Program-made: the position numbers and the translations under genes | In this document: in pieces, positions 24,734 to 36,500 of the stretch | Position numbering within the stretch: position 1 is the first letter of the stretch | Layout of the letters: every line of letters begins with the position of its first letter | Notes under the pieces: generated by a model | What the model saw: only the letters and a program-made list of their open reading frames with translations | Told to the model about the DNA's origin: nothing | Databases searched by the model: none | NCBI GenBank assembly: GCA_013397075.1 | Contig: VWZS01000496.1 | Coordinates: 310,001 to 374,000 of the forward strand | Source of the DNA: Rhabdornis inornatus | Taxonomy: Eukaryota > Chordata > Aves > Passeriformes > Rhabdornithidae | DNA length: 64,000 nucleotides | Reading direction: 5' to 3'

Positions 24734-25260
24734 AGCTTCCTTCTTTTTGTGCAAGAGCCCTCTCCTTGCAGATATTTTGGCTTTTCTACTTATGCACAGA
24801 TGTTGAATCTACATCGGTGCTGCTCACGGTTGCAGTGACTCACTGACAGCCCTGCTGAGACCCAGTGAAGAGTTGCTTCCCCTCAGTGTTTCCTGGATGG
24901 CTGCTCATGAAGCAGGCTCTGAAAATTTGCTCTTGGCTCTGTGCCCTGATATAACATTTAAGCAATCTACATGGGGTCATTGAAATCTCCCATTACTTCT
25001 GTGTTTCCTGATCTGGTGTTCATTGAGTTTGTGGAGCAAATCTCACAGCTCCCATTCAGCCAGCCCAGTGGTGATATACCAAATGCTGCATGCTGTGCTC
25101 CCAGCCCTCAGTGGGATGAGCTTCCAGTCCATGGGGATTCCATGTTACTTCCTACACTTAACTCATTTATTAGATTTAGCTTTCAGATTTTTCTGATGGG
25201 CAGTACCCTTGCTAGTTATTCTGGGTTTTTTTCTGTATTCCCCCTTTGTTTCTTTAATAT
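22433..25260 (-). mobile_element. Old, nearly collinear CR1 LINE (endonuclease-RT-3' end), antisense
   Basis: The 3' end is at the left: catagaattacataataatt, then aagatcatctagtccaagg and cagggatggagactc, the reverse complement of a CR1 3' UTR. On the minus strand at 23667-23738 there is a frame reading IVFSKSFRNIPYK, matching the CR1 reverse-transcriptase motif A (LDFSKAFDKVPHK) with the catalytic Asp positions lost. A block at about 23760-23820 reads like RQCM...FLDRINEYI, the RT segment just before it. At 24979-24990 the minus strand encodes GDFN, the hallmark of the LINE endonuclease. The distance from GDFN to motif A (about 1.25 kb) and from motif A to the 3' end (about 1.25 kb) is what a CR1 should have, so this is one insertion and not several. 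Many stops and frameshifts make it inactive. The right boundary is approximate. Confidence 0.82.
24642..24728 (+). repeat. Two long poly-T runs with a pyrimidine spacer inside the CR1
   Basis: T28 at 24642-24669 is followed by aaacatcttt and a shorter T run, then cctcttc, then T30 at 24699-24728. The block interrupts the old CR1 between its endonuclease and RT parts. It could be the tails of one or two later minus-strand insertions or an expansion of a pyrimidine-rich LINE segment. The frame of about 105 codons across it is largely poly-Phe and is not a gene. Confidence 0.93.
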
Positions 25261-28200
25261 CTAACAATTATATATAGAAGGACACTGACTTTATCCTTTG
25301 GTATGCTTTTCTACTTTTTTCATGCTTGTTTAAATGGATTTTTTTATCTGACTGCTTACAATTATCTGCAGTTTCAGTTTTAACAGTACAGTGTTTTCCT
25401 TCCTTGTTCAAAAGATATCTGTCCCAAAATGTGAGTTCTTCTGTGCCTTTGAGCATTCTTTTTCTATGTGTCTTTTCTTAATTTGCTTTCTCATCATGTG
25501 GCTATCAATGTTATTGACTTCAAGTGTAAGTAACAAAGTAAGTAGAATTACTTTTCAGCATTATTATTTCCATTAAATAAAAAAAAAAAGAAAGAAAGTG
25601 ATGCTAAATACTATCACATATATACAATGTCTTTACTATCAATATATTTTTTGGGAATTCTTTTATTTTCTTCTTTTCATGTGACTGAGAGTTTACACAC
25701 TGGAGATGCCAAAAATGAGGCAGAACTGTTGCTTTTTAAGGAAAAGGGTCATTAACTCAAAAGAATTTTTGTCTTTCTCCCTCACTCCAGTGGCTTCCCT
25801 GGGAAAATTCTCACTAAAGGGTGAGGAAGCCTTTGTAAAATCCTTGGCCATGTGTTTTTTGTACATTTGTCATCTGGATTTTTTTTTTTTTTTAGTTATG
25901 CATATTTGTTCTAAAACTAAGTTGAAACTAACCAGCATGCAGAGGCTTTGACTTTTCTGGTGAATGAAAACAGAGATAGTACATATGAATAAAACAGACT
26001 TTGCATGTCTGCAGCAGCTTCCCACACTACATCCACCAGGCAGCCAACACTTTCTGCTAGCTTTACAGTTAAAGCTCTATGCATCAGCTGTCATTTGTGT
26101 CATTTAAAATAAAACTGTTTAATGCTTCACGGACTTTACCTCCAGAACATCATTATTTGTTAATTTTAGTGGCTGGAAACAGTTTAGTCATTGGGATTGT
26201 AGTTTCCCTCACTACTGCTTGTGCCTATGGTAGATCCTGCCTGTCAGTGATCTGGGCACCAATGTTTGGGAGTCCCTTCTTTGCTGTCTGTGCCTCTTGC
26301 TTATGCCTTCCCCTTTACAGGGAGACATCTGTCATCTGTCACCTGAGAAGAGATCTCTCTTCATCCTCTGCCACCCATTTTTTCAGGGTGTTTTAAAATA
26401 TAAGCAGAAATGTTAATAACAGGCGATCAGCATTTCTAAGAAAAATGATCAAGAATTGCATTTATTAAGAAGGTAATTACTGATAACATTTCCTAGGAAT
26501 TTCATTAGGTTTCCAAGCCTTGCCAAATATGATTTCATATATTTTTAAGATAAGAGCTTTTGTTTGTTTTCACAGTAGTAAATCTCTGCCTATGACCTTC
26601 CAGTACAACACAGGGTCCTTTCCTTGCTAAGGAGCCTGTTAAAAGAACAAGTCTTTATATCAGAGCTGTCAAGAAAAGAAAAGGAGGAAGCCTTGTCCTC
26701 TTGTCCCTGGATTTCTTTCATCTGGTCTATTCTGTGTCTGAGGAAGAGGAGAGGATAGTAGGAGGGGAAAACTCGTAAAAGAGAAAAAGAGATGTGAGAG
26801 AAACTCCTTGTAGAGTATTTAATATTTTCTCCCTTTCTTTGCAGAAAAAACTAATGTGCAAATAAATGCTGCATGCCATCTAAAACTACTGATGCTTCTG
26901 TCATTACTTTGTCAGCCTGTGTATGTCAGCATGAGTGTGTCTATTTAGGGGTATATCATTGCAGTGGAGCCTTAATCCTGGCAAGCTGAAACCTGGAAGA
27001 AGGAAGTGGGCATCCAGTGACTCATAGTGCTTGAATGATGAAAATTTTTGTCAGTGCTGTTTCTTTGATAAGGTGCTAAATAAAATCATTATATTTTGTT
27101 ATTAGCAAAACAGTCTTTGTAAAAAAGAGAGGACTTAACTCTGTTACCCTGGACACATTTCAGCTTCGACATGCACATTTTTAGACTTTGTAGAGGAGTT
27201 GCTCTTGGTAAGGAGGATGTGATATTCTGTGTTTGTGTGTTTCTGTAGGCACACATGTAGCCTGTTGAGGAGAAATCCAGTGTCCTCTCTAACTGAGGAA
27301 ACAGCAAGTACTGGAGAGCTCTAAACTCTAACAAGAAAAAGGCACAAATAAAAGCAATGGCTGGGAATTGAAGCAAGACAAATTCAAATTAGAATTCAGG
27401 CACACATTTTTAATTAGAAGTATAACTGTATGCTGAAACAAACCAGTCAGAGTTAGCGATAGATTCTTCTAAGACTGGGTGGCTTTTAGAAAGATGTGCA
27501 TTGGTCAGATGAGTTGCTGTCCTCTCACGTAGCTGTACCTGAGCAAAATGTTCTGGCCAGTTTTATGCAGCTGGTCAGGTTAGAGGCTCTAATGCTTGTT
27601 CCAGATTAAAACCAAGTTAATCTATATACTTACAGTGTTGCTGTGAGGCATATGTATTTAAAACTGGAAAACAGCAAACTTGGTAAAATGTAGAGGCGAA
27701 AGTGTTTAATGAAGGCACATGTTAAATTCCTCTTTTAAATTTCTAACTTCTAGCTCTTTGTTATGAATTTTTTTTCTTCTCATGGGCATGGACTTTACAT
27801 GTATTGAAAAAAATTTAATGTGCAAAAGCTTTGCAAGTTAGAATCTAAATGGATTTCATAATGAACTTTTGTCATTGGTTTGATTGGGGGATACTGAGAT
27901 GCTTTCATTTTCCAATGAAGAGGAAAGACCAGCAATTTAAAATAGAATTTCTTTTCTTTCCTCTTTTTGGCACATTTAACCCTTTTAAGATGTAGACATA
28001 GGAATAATTTTCTCAGTGCTTTTTCTGCTGTGCTGTGGGGACTGTATTCTTCTATTTATTATTCATTTGTGATTTCTATGTCTATTAGAAGTGTAGAGTG
28101 AAAAACTGAACTTTTTATCAGACTCTGACTCCGTATGGGTATGTATAACTCTTGGGGGATATGAAGGGAAGTAGGGTTTGAACAGGCATTTTAGACAGTT

Positions 28201-31200
28201 TTTCAGTTCTTTCTGTACCACTCACTGTCGTGCCCTGGCAGCCAGGGAATACTGGCATTCCCTGGAGAGGGAGGAGAAATCCTGCCTTGATGTTATGTGG
28301 ACACAATCAGCTTTCAGTAGTTGCAGGATCTCAGCCACCCAAAGCTGCTGTTGTTGTCTGTCTTCTTAGTTTCAAAGATTTGCTTTTGAGTGCATTTCCT
28401 TAAAACTATAGAAAGATATTCTATAGCTCTTACAATAGAATACAATAATATATCTCTTCAATAGTGTGCAAGATTTTATACATGTGGTATTCTAGGAGAC
28501 TGAGAAATGTATAGGATCTCTTGGAGAGCAACTGTCTGTTTCTGTTTCTTTTTTTCTTTTTTTTTTTTTTTTTGTCCTGTGATGTGCAAATTAAACAGGA
28601 AGTAAAAATACCCATTCAGCTGTTTTCCCAAATTTTAAACAGGTTTAGATATTCCTATGAAGTCATCAGTCATCTAGTTACTATGCATAAATGTGTTCCT
28701 AAATGTAACAGGTTTCAGATTTCTGGTTGAATTCCTCTTTGCCTGTGTCAGAAAAGCCCCACGACTACAGACAGCTAAAGCTAAACAGAAATAATCATTC
28801 CCTGGAAGTGCCTTTACTGTGTTTGGCATGTGGACCACAGTTACTTAAATGCTTTTTGGGTTTGTCTGTGTATTTATGTCAAGACTGTACACAATATTAA
28901 GATGGTTATACATTTTAAATTGCCCTTTTTGCTACTTTTCTTACAGTCATGATTAATTTAGAATTGAGGAACTTATTAGTAAGGGCTTGAAACTATTTGT
29001 TCTGCCAAGCAGAAACTATCTAAAATATTTAGCAGTGCTACTAGAAACAAAGAGGAAAACAAGGAAAATACAGATACTTAAGTTTTAATGAGCAGAATTG
29101 TAACTAACTCAATTTCCCTCTTTTCCTTGTAGAAAAGAAGCTTTTATTTTTTAAAAGAAGCTCTCTTCTAAATTCATCAAGTGACTGTGAGCCCCAGATA
29201 TTCCTATTAATTTAAATGCCTAAATTAAGTAGGTAGTTGCCTGAGGACGTATGTGTTGCTAATGGAGATGAGTATAGGTCTCCAGAGGAAGATTGGGAAG
29301 ATAGGGGTGGTGACCTGACTATAGCAGTTGCCTTTGTCTGTCCACTGGTTTCTGTAAGGTGAATGTTAAGTGGGATGAATCTGGATCATAAGAGTCCCAT
29401 TGGGAAAGGAGGAGGAGTCAGTAGGTACCAGCTCTCTCCATTTCTCTTGTTTTGGATCTAAGATTCATTTAGGGGAAGAGAGGTAACAAAAATACAACAC
29501 AAACAATTCTGGATAGGTGGGATTGGTGAAGTTGAGCTTGGTGCCTTGTTGAGCAAGAGCCAGTAATGAAGGTGGGAGGAATACAGTGGGAGAATGACTG
29601 AGTCATAGAGTGAGGAAAACAGGAGCAGATGAAATCGATCTTTTCCAAACACCATTCAGATGATGCTTGTGCCTGGTTCACTCCCATCAGTCAGTCCATT
29701 CAGGACAATTCTGGAGTAGGGAAGGATTGCTGCTTGTATATTGTATACTCAGACGTCTACCTAGGTAGGTGATAACCATAGTTTTAGTTTTTTTGATGGA
29801 ATAGGGATGTTGCTACCATCACTTCCTGCCTTGTTCAGTGAGTTGCTAGACTTTTCCTTTGGAGAAGAAGTATCCAAAAGAAATGGACACCACAGTCCTC
29901 CTCAACTGATTCCTGGCCAGCTTGGTTAGGAGATGGGCAGGGAGATTCTCTTTTCTTATGTAAAGAAACAGCTTAGTGTGGCACCTTGGTTGAACTGAGT
30001 GGCAGCAGGGGTTTCTGAACTGATTTCAGAGAAAAGAATTAACGCATGGGAAAATATAAGTAGGAAGGTAGCATAACATGCACTGTACCCCTTATTGAAA
30101 AATGGGATTTAATCAGCAAGAGATGAAAAATTACAGCTGTCCCTTGGATGATTTAAATAATATTTTATATTTTCGTGGCAGGGATATAATTATATTTATT
30201 AATTGCATAAGATATTACTGTGGAATATAACTTGACTGATACAGGCATATCAGTATATTTATACTACTAAAAATATGATTAAATACACATCTTTACTTGG
30301 GGGAAACATCATGATTTGTTCTAAAATGCAGCCTCGTGCAAATTAATTATATAAACCGTATTTTTTACAAACTGTGTATTTAGTTTCTGACAGTGTGTTT
30401 AATAATTTCCTTGTTATCCTTAGGGTGTAAAATGACTTTTTTGCTAACAAAAATGTTAATTCCACCTGAAGGAATCTATTACCTAAGCAGTTCTAGTAAA
30501 TATGTTCTGTTCTGTATAGAGCAGAGGGAAGTCTTAATTTTTAAACTGTTCATCATTTAAGTATTCTCTTACTGTTGCTACACTTCACCATTTGGATTGC
30601 TTTTGGAGGAGGAACTTAGTAAGTGTATTTTCCTTTTGAGACTTTACTACATAAAATACTCTGAGTGGCATGCTGAGAACCTTCAGGGCAAAGGGATTTC
30701 TTCTGTGTCCCAATTATGGAGGTGCACATTCAAGGCTTTCTTGAAGCAAAGTAGAAAGCTTAGGAAGGGTAGAAATGAGCTCTATCAGCTGGCAAGTTTT
30801 CTTGGCAGGGTGACTAAAATAGCATCTTAATGAAGTCCTGATCTGTAACTTTGAAGTTTGATCATTAAAAGGTGAATATTTACATATATTTAATTTGTAT
30901 GTGTATATTGCAAGTATTTTCCTGAAGTTTAACATTTGTACCTTCAGTATAATGTCACATTCTTGTTTCCCTGCTGTTGTTTTCATCTATAAGGAAAGTA
31001 AAAAAAGAAAAAAAACCTCAAACCAAAAAATCCCAACCAACCAAGAACTCCTTCTATCTTTCCTTATTTCCTGGGAATATAATTACCCTTATATACCTTG
31101 ATATTGATCTATCCATTTAAGTGTGTTTTTTGGATGTGTGTGTGTGCATCTGACTACATAGAGGGGCCAATAGAGGCATGAATTTCTGAGCTGTGCATTT

Positions 31201-33482
31201 TAATGGAAAGAAAACCAAAGTGATACAGGAGCAATTACTGTCAACGTCTTCTCATGTCTGTGTTTAGAGTCATAGTTTTACATCTGGACATCATAGTGAC
31301 TTTTTGATGGGAAGAACAGCGTGTCTTAATCCTTTCTGAATGCATTGATTTGAAAGCACTGAGAATCCTGCGGGTTTCAAATGCAAACAACATATATTAA
31401 CCACACTGAGCTGAGAATGTAATTATATTTTTTTTTTACTAGAGAGCTAAATTAAAAAAATAAGTCAAAACAAAACAATATGAGTATTTTAGGATTTTGA
31501 AAAACATTTGAGGTAGAGGCCAAGCTTGCTAACTAAGTAATAACCAAATTAAAAAACTATTTTTGTAGCTATAAATTCAAAATAAACCTTGTGCTTTGCT
31601 TTATGTACCTCCTCTTCTAGAGTGGCAATATACCTAGCATTATATAATTGCAGCATACAACATTAATAGTTTGGTAAAACTAGAAAATGTTTCCTTATTA
31701 CATGAAACTTTTGTAAAGTGTTTGGATTTGAAATCACTGATGCTTAGTTTTCAATGTGTTGCCTACGAGAAGATCTTCCAAAAGCAGTAGGATATGGGAA
31801 GGAATTGGTGCAAACCTTATCAGCTCTTCATTTCTTATGAGCTGTTTATTATTAGAGGTCCTTTCTCCAATCTTTTGTTGATTGTAAAATGTGGCTGGCA
31901 AGAATATGAATCTAGTATCAGAAGGAATTGCACTTTTCATGAAGTCTTCTACATATAGTTGTCTGATATGCATCCTGTTACTCCACTTGAGTTTTTGTCC
32001 TTTGAGAGGAGACAGTTTTGCCTTCAGGGCAATTATTTTCTGTCAGCAAACACACCTTCAATTAAGAGAACATCTCTATCTTAAAAAAAAAAGTCAGCCC
32101 AAATAGAGTTTGAATAACCATTAGCAGCTGTGCAACATTTCCATTTTATCCTATTAGAATATGCAGTGCATACTCTGGCACTGCAGACAGGAGAATATAA
32201 TACATAAATGAACTTTGAAGAGTAATAGCAGTCAATCTTTTCAAAGAGAAGTTGACTGTATATTCCCTGATTATGTACCATGACTAAGAACATCCAAACC
32301 TGTTATTTGTTGCTGCCTGGACTGGTGGAAAATATTTTAGGAATGGTAGTCTGTAAATGTTAGGTCAATGGGCCTATTAGCAGGGTTTTGCGCTAGCTCT
32401 CACTTCAGAGGCACTGACTGATATTCCGTCTTCAACCTTGCCTACAGGAAACTTAATTAAAAAATGAGAGCTTGTTGTATTGCTTCAAGATTTCAGATCC
32501 AAAAAGCAGAAAATATACTCAAAGGGATGTGAAAGGATATGCTGGTATATCTGCCACAGAAATGTCTGGGTTTGATGTCTTCCCTGAAAAGTAAAATTCA
32601 TTCTTGCAATAACCCTCAGGCTTTTGAACTCTTAAGCCATTCTTCAAGATGAGATTATTTGAACAAATGACCCATATCTCTCTAGGTCCTTCTGAGAGGG
32701 GTGATAACACTGGAGATTTTTTTTCTTTGTCTTGGATTTGTTTCAAGTTAAGATACAAAGCTTTGGTGGTCAAAAAGAGGTTCACTGTATTTCATGTGCA
32801 ATATACCAGGTGCTTTTTGTAAACCCTTCTGAAGGGGAAGATCTAGTCCAAATCAGGATTGCAGCTGGAATTGCCCACTTGCATGGAATCTGATGTCACC
32901 TTGGCTGAGCAGGCCAGTGGTAGGAGTCCCACCTCTGGAAATGGTGATTGAATGAAGCCTGAGCTCTAAGAATGAGAGGTCACCAGAGGATGATAACTGT
33001 GTTACCTGGGTAAATTGCAATCCTGATGTATATAGAGGAGTGACATTTCTGAATTTCTTTCTCTGTTCAAAACCAGAACTGCATGTATGATTCTCAAATT
33101 TCTCTTCTTACTGCTGCCTTTCCTTGGAAAGAATTGGTGTGCAGTTTCAAATGTTTGAAACTGTCAGTGTTACGTTTTTAGCCTGCGGATCTTGGGGACC
33201 TGGACCTCCTGCCAGATGAGAGAGAGACTTCTCTGTCCACGTGCCAAGGAGCACAGTGGAGGCAGCAGGGGCCAAGATAAAGCTGAGCTCAAGGTGTCTC
33301 CCTGGCCCAGTGCAGGTGGTTTAAGGGGAGATGGCATGGCACAGAAGTTTTACATCAAACGAGTCTGAATTCCCTTTGTAGGAAGTAGAAACAGATTTGT
33401 TTGTTTGTGGTCTAGTCTCTGAGGCTTAATTAACCACAGTTTAAAGCTCACAGGGAGGGGTAAGTAAGCTGTAGAAGCAGGA
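25261..33482 (+). other. SORCS2: SORCS2 intron, no recognised transposon
   Basis: This is AT-rich intron sequence with homopolymers at 25570-25590 (A-rich), 25879-25893 (T15) and 28557-28573 (T17). A short (TG)n lies near 31133-31146. An A/C-rich patch occurs at about 31003-31050. A GC-richer patch at about 33180-33340 holds no recognised gene. No exon, RNA gene or LINE was identified. Confidence 0.55.
28557..28573 (+). repeat. Poly-T homopolymer, 17 bases, after a T-rich lead-in
   Basis: The run follows two shorter T blocks separated by single C residues, so the T-rich tract as a whole spans about 28541-28573. Confidence 0.93.
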
Positions 33483-33545
33483 TCATAGAATCACAGGTGT
33501 GTTGGCTGGAAGTGACTATTGGAGATCGTGATGCAGCCTCCTGTG
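33483..33545 (-). mobile_element. CR1 LINE 3'-terminal scrap, antisense
   Basis: tcatagaatcacagg, followed by tggctggaagtgactattgg and agatcgtgatgcagcctcc, matches the reverse complement of a CR1 3' terminus (tcatagaatcatag...ggttggaagggacc...agatcatc...agtccaacc). Only the last 60-70 bases of the element are recognisable. Confidence 0.75.
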
Positions 33546-36500
33546 ATCTTTGCACTGGGCAATTTCACCATCAGCAGCTGTGCAAACTGAGGTGAGGGAT
33601 TTTGCTGACACATCTGTGGGGCTGGGTATTCACCTTATACATATGCATATGTTTTAACAATTACTTCTTTTGGTACTGTTGTATCTCCTTGTAATAAAGA
33701 TAAACCCTTATAAAGTGTGTATGAGAGGGATCTAACCACTGAGGTGTACTCATGTAATTAAGAACCATTCCGTGTTTGCATCCTTCCACCTTAGTTGCTT
33801 ACAACAGTGCCCTAAACAAGAATTTCAGAAGTTGGCTCCAAGCATTTGACTTTGAATGAAACTAGATTTTGGGAGAGGTTTTTTTTCAAAATGTTAGGTG
33901 AAGACAGGCTGGTTTTAGTTTGGCCATATAAGTGCATATATGAAGTGATGAGGGAAATAATATGGAAGTGCAAATCAGACTTGCATTTTCATAGGCCACT
34001 CCAGAATTTATTAATTTCATGCACATATATACCTTACTATTATTTTGGAGACAGATTGTAGGTGGGAGCTCCATCTTACCATGTTCTAGAAATATCTTAC
34101 AGTATCTAAAGGATAAATATTTAAGAAACATCTTGTGCTTTTGAAATATGAATCATAGTGTTGGGAAGTAAGGGCCACCTTTTATGTTCAGAAGGGGTTC
34201 AGTGAAGGTGATAGTAGGAGCCACTTCTCAGCTCCATGCTGTGGGAAGGTACATCTTTGGCAGAGGGAGGGTGCAGCTCCTTGGCTGCTGCCTGTTGAAC
34301 CACTACCACCTAGTGTGTGATTGACAATTAGTGCTAATTGTGTCCTTAGCTGTTGTGAGTCTGACTAACTTTTTCAAGCTATTCATATTGCTTTCCTGGA
34401 TCTTGCTTGAGTATTTAATGTTACCCACAGTCTGTAAGAAGATATATGTAGCACTGGTGCCAAATTAGATGGTTTAATATCTTGACCTTGTTGAAAAGTG
34501 ATGGATATGACTTAGGAATACCTGGGTGAAAAGAAACACTGGCAGCATCTAGGAATAATAATTCGGTTTTCTCATTTTTAGTTGTGGGGTTTTCACACAG
34601 ATGAGATACACAGGTATTAATAAGTCCATCTGCTCTTTCAGCATTTTCCTACCTACTAAAATAAGCCAACCTTATAATCCAGTTGAGTCCATGCCTTTGA
34701 AGATGTGTCTGCCTCCATCAGATCTGCTGAGTTTTACTTTAATTTCTGTTTTCTAAGGGTTCATCTGTGCATGGTGGAAGGGGCTGAGCTGTTCGTGTTT
34801 TTGTACTTACTGCACTTAGAGACTAGGGCTGAGAAGTTAAGGACATAAAACTGAGATCCCAGAGTGGAGGGTGCAAGCTGTTAGTCTTTGGATTCTTATA
34901 GGTCAAGGTTTTTCCTGAGTATTGGAGGGATTCCCTCATTGACAGGAGCACTCTGCTGAGTGCTCTGGCATGTTGCCATTCACTAACTTTCATGTGAGTC
35001 TAATCTGCAGAGTAATACCATTTTCTCAAGTAAATGTTTTAAGCTGCAGAATGTTCTCACACTGAAAGAAACCCCAGGGAATCATCCGTTTCCTCTTTCC
35101 TGCTACAACAGAGGAGATTATTTCTGCCTCTTTCTTTCCATAGTATTTTTTCCAAGAGTATCTCTTGTCCCAAGCCATGCAGTAACCTAGGTATCTGGCA
35201 CTGCCAGTCAGAAGTGGCCCAGGAACTCAGGGTGCAAGCTGTAAGCAGAATGAAATATTTCCTACCCTTGGCAATACAGTATTGGATGGAAAGAAAAATG
35301 CTTTACTTTAGGATGTGGAACTTTTATGCTCCATAGATTAATTTGCTGTGTATTCAGAATTTGATATATTCTGGCTTTATGTCCTTTATAGAATGACGTG
35401 TAAAGTTCTTATTCCGTAGAAAGTTGTTACAGTAAGAAGTGAATAGTCTGTTTAGTTCATCATTGAGAAAAGACATAATAGGAATATAAATACCCATTGG
35501 TGTTTATGTATGTACAATTTAAAAATTAATTAAGGAACTATAAAGCCGATGAAGTTTTTGTTTGAACACGTTTTTAAAAGAAGTTCCTGTAGTGCTTGTT
35601 CTTTCTGAGTAGTGATCTATCCAAGATGAAGAATTAACCTGGGATCCAAATGCAATCTGTGAGCATCCTTTCTTATTCCTAAAAGTCAGTGACATGATAC
35701 CATGGCCTTAAAAATGTGGCGTTTAAGAACTGAGGCATGTTCAGAACATCGGCTTGAACCCAGAGAAGTACGCCACTATTGTCAGGTTTGACAACCTCTA
35801 AAAATTCTGGGGTTTTGCCTTGGTTAAGTCTTCTGTTTCTTAGACTTGAACACTGCTTTTGTGCCAGGGCAAAAGAGAGTTAAAAGAAATTTATTACTGA
35901 AATAAGGGAAGAAAATGAAATTCTGCTGGCTGCCACTAAAGAGTTATGGGCAAAGAACACACAGACAATAATTACTTTTAAAGCCTCCCTGGAAAATATA
36001 AAATGTCTTGCTATTAGAGACACTGCCTTTAAAGCTAAAGAAGTCATGTGCAGGGCCTGCACAATTTCTTTGTGTGTGTCCATGTGTAATTCTTTGAAGA
36101 CTTTTCATTTCAAGTCCGCATTTGCAATATTCTCCACTTCCCTTTCATTCTGTTAAAGAACTTCTAATGCCTGTTTTGACACACAGAATCCAGAATTCCA
36201 CTATCTGGTTTTTTTTGTTTTTTTTTTATTTTAAAATTTTCACTTGACTGTTATGTTTTATTATAAAATTGCATGGATATCTTGGTTAGCTAAATATATA
36301 TGTTGATTGATAAATTTACAGTGGGAGCATGTGAATTAATACAGGCAGTTCTTCCTTTGCAGAGACTTTTGTGGTCACTTGCAGTCTGTTTGTACTTTCT
36401 TTCGTAATATTTCCCAGAGATGAGATTTGAGGAAGGAAATGGGGTAAATCTAGATTCAGACTTTGCTTTTGGATCTCCTCTCTCTAGAGGATCAGAACAA

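Noticed and set aside
24529..24846. 105-codon frame rich in Phe and Ser, and its Lys/Glu-rich antisense
   Set aside because: It is created by the two poly-T runs and is low-complexity sequence inside a LINE.
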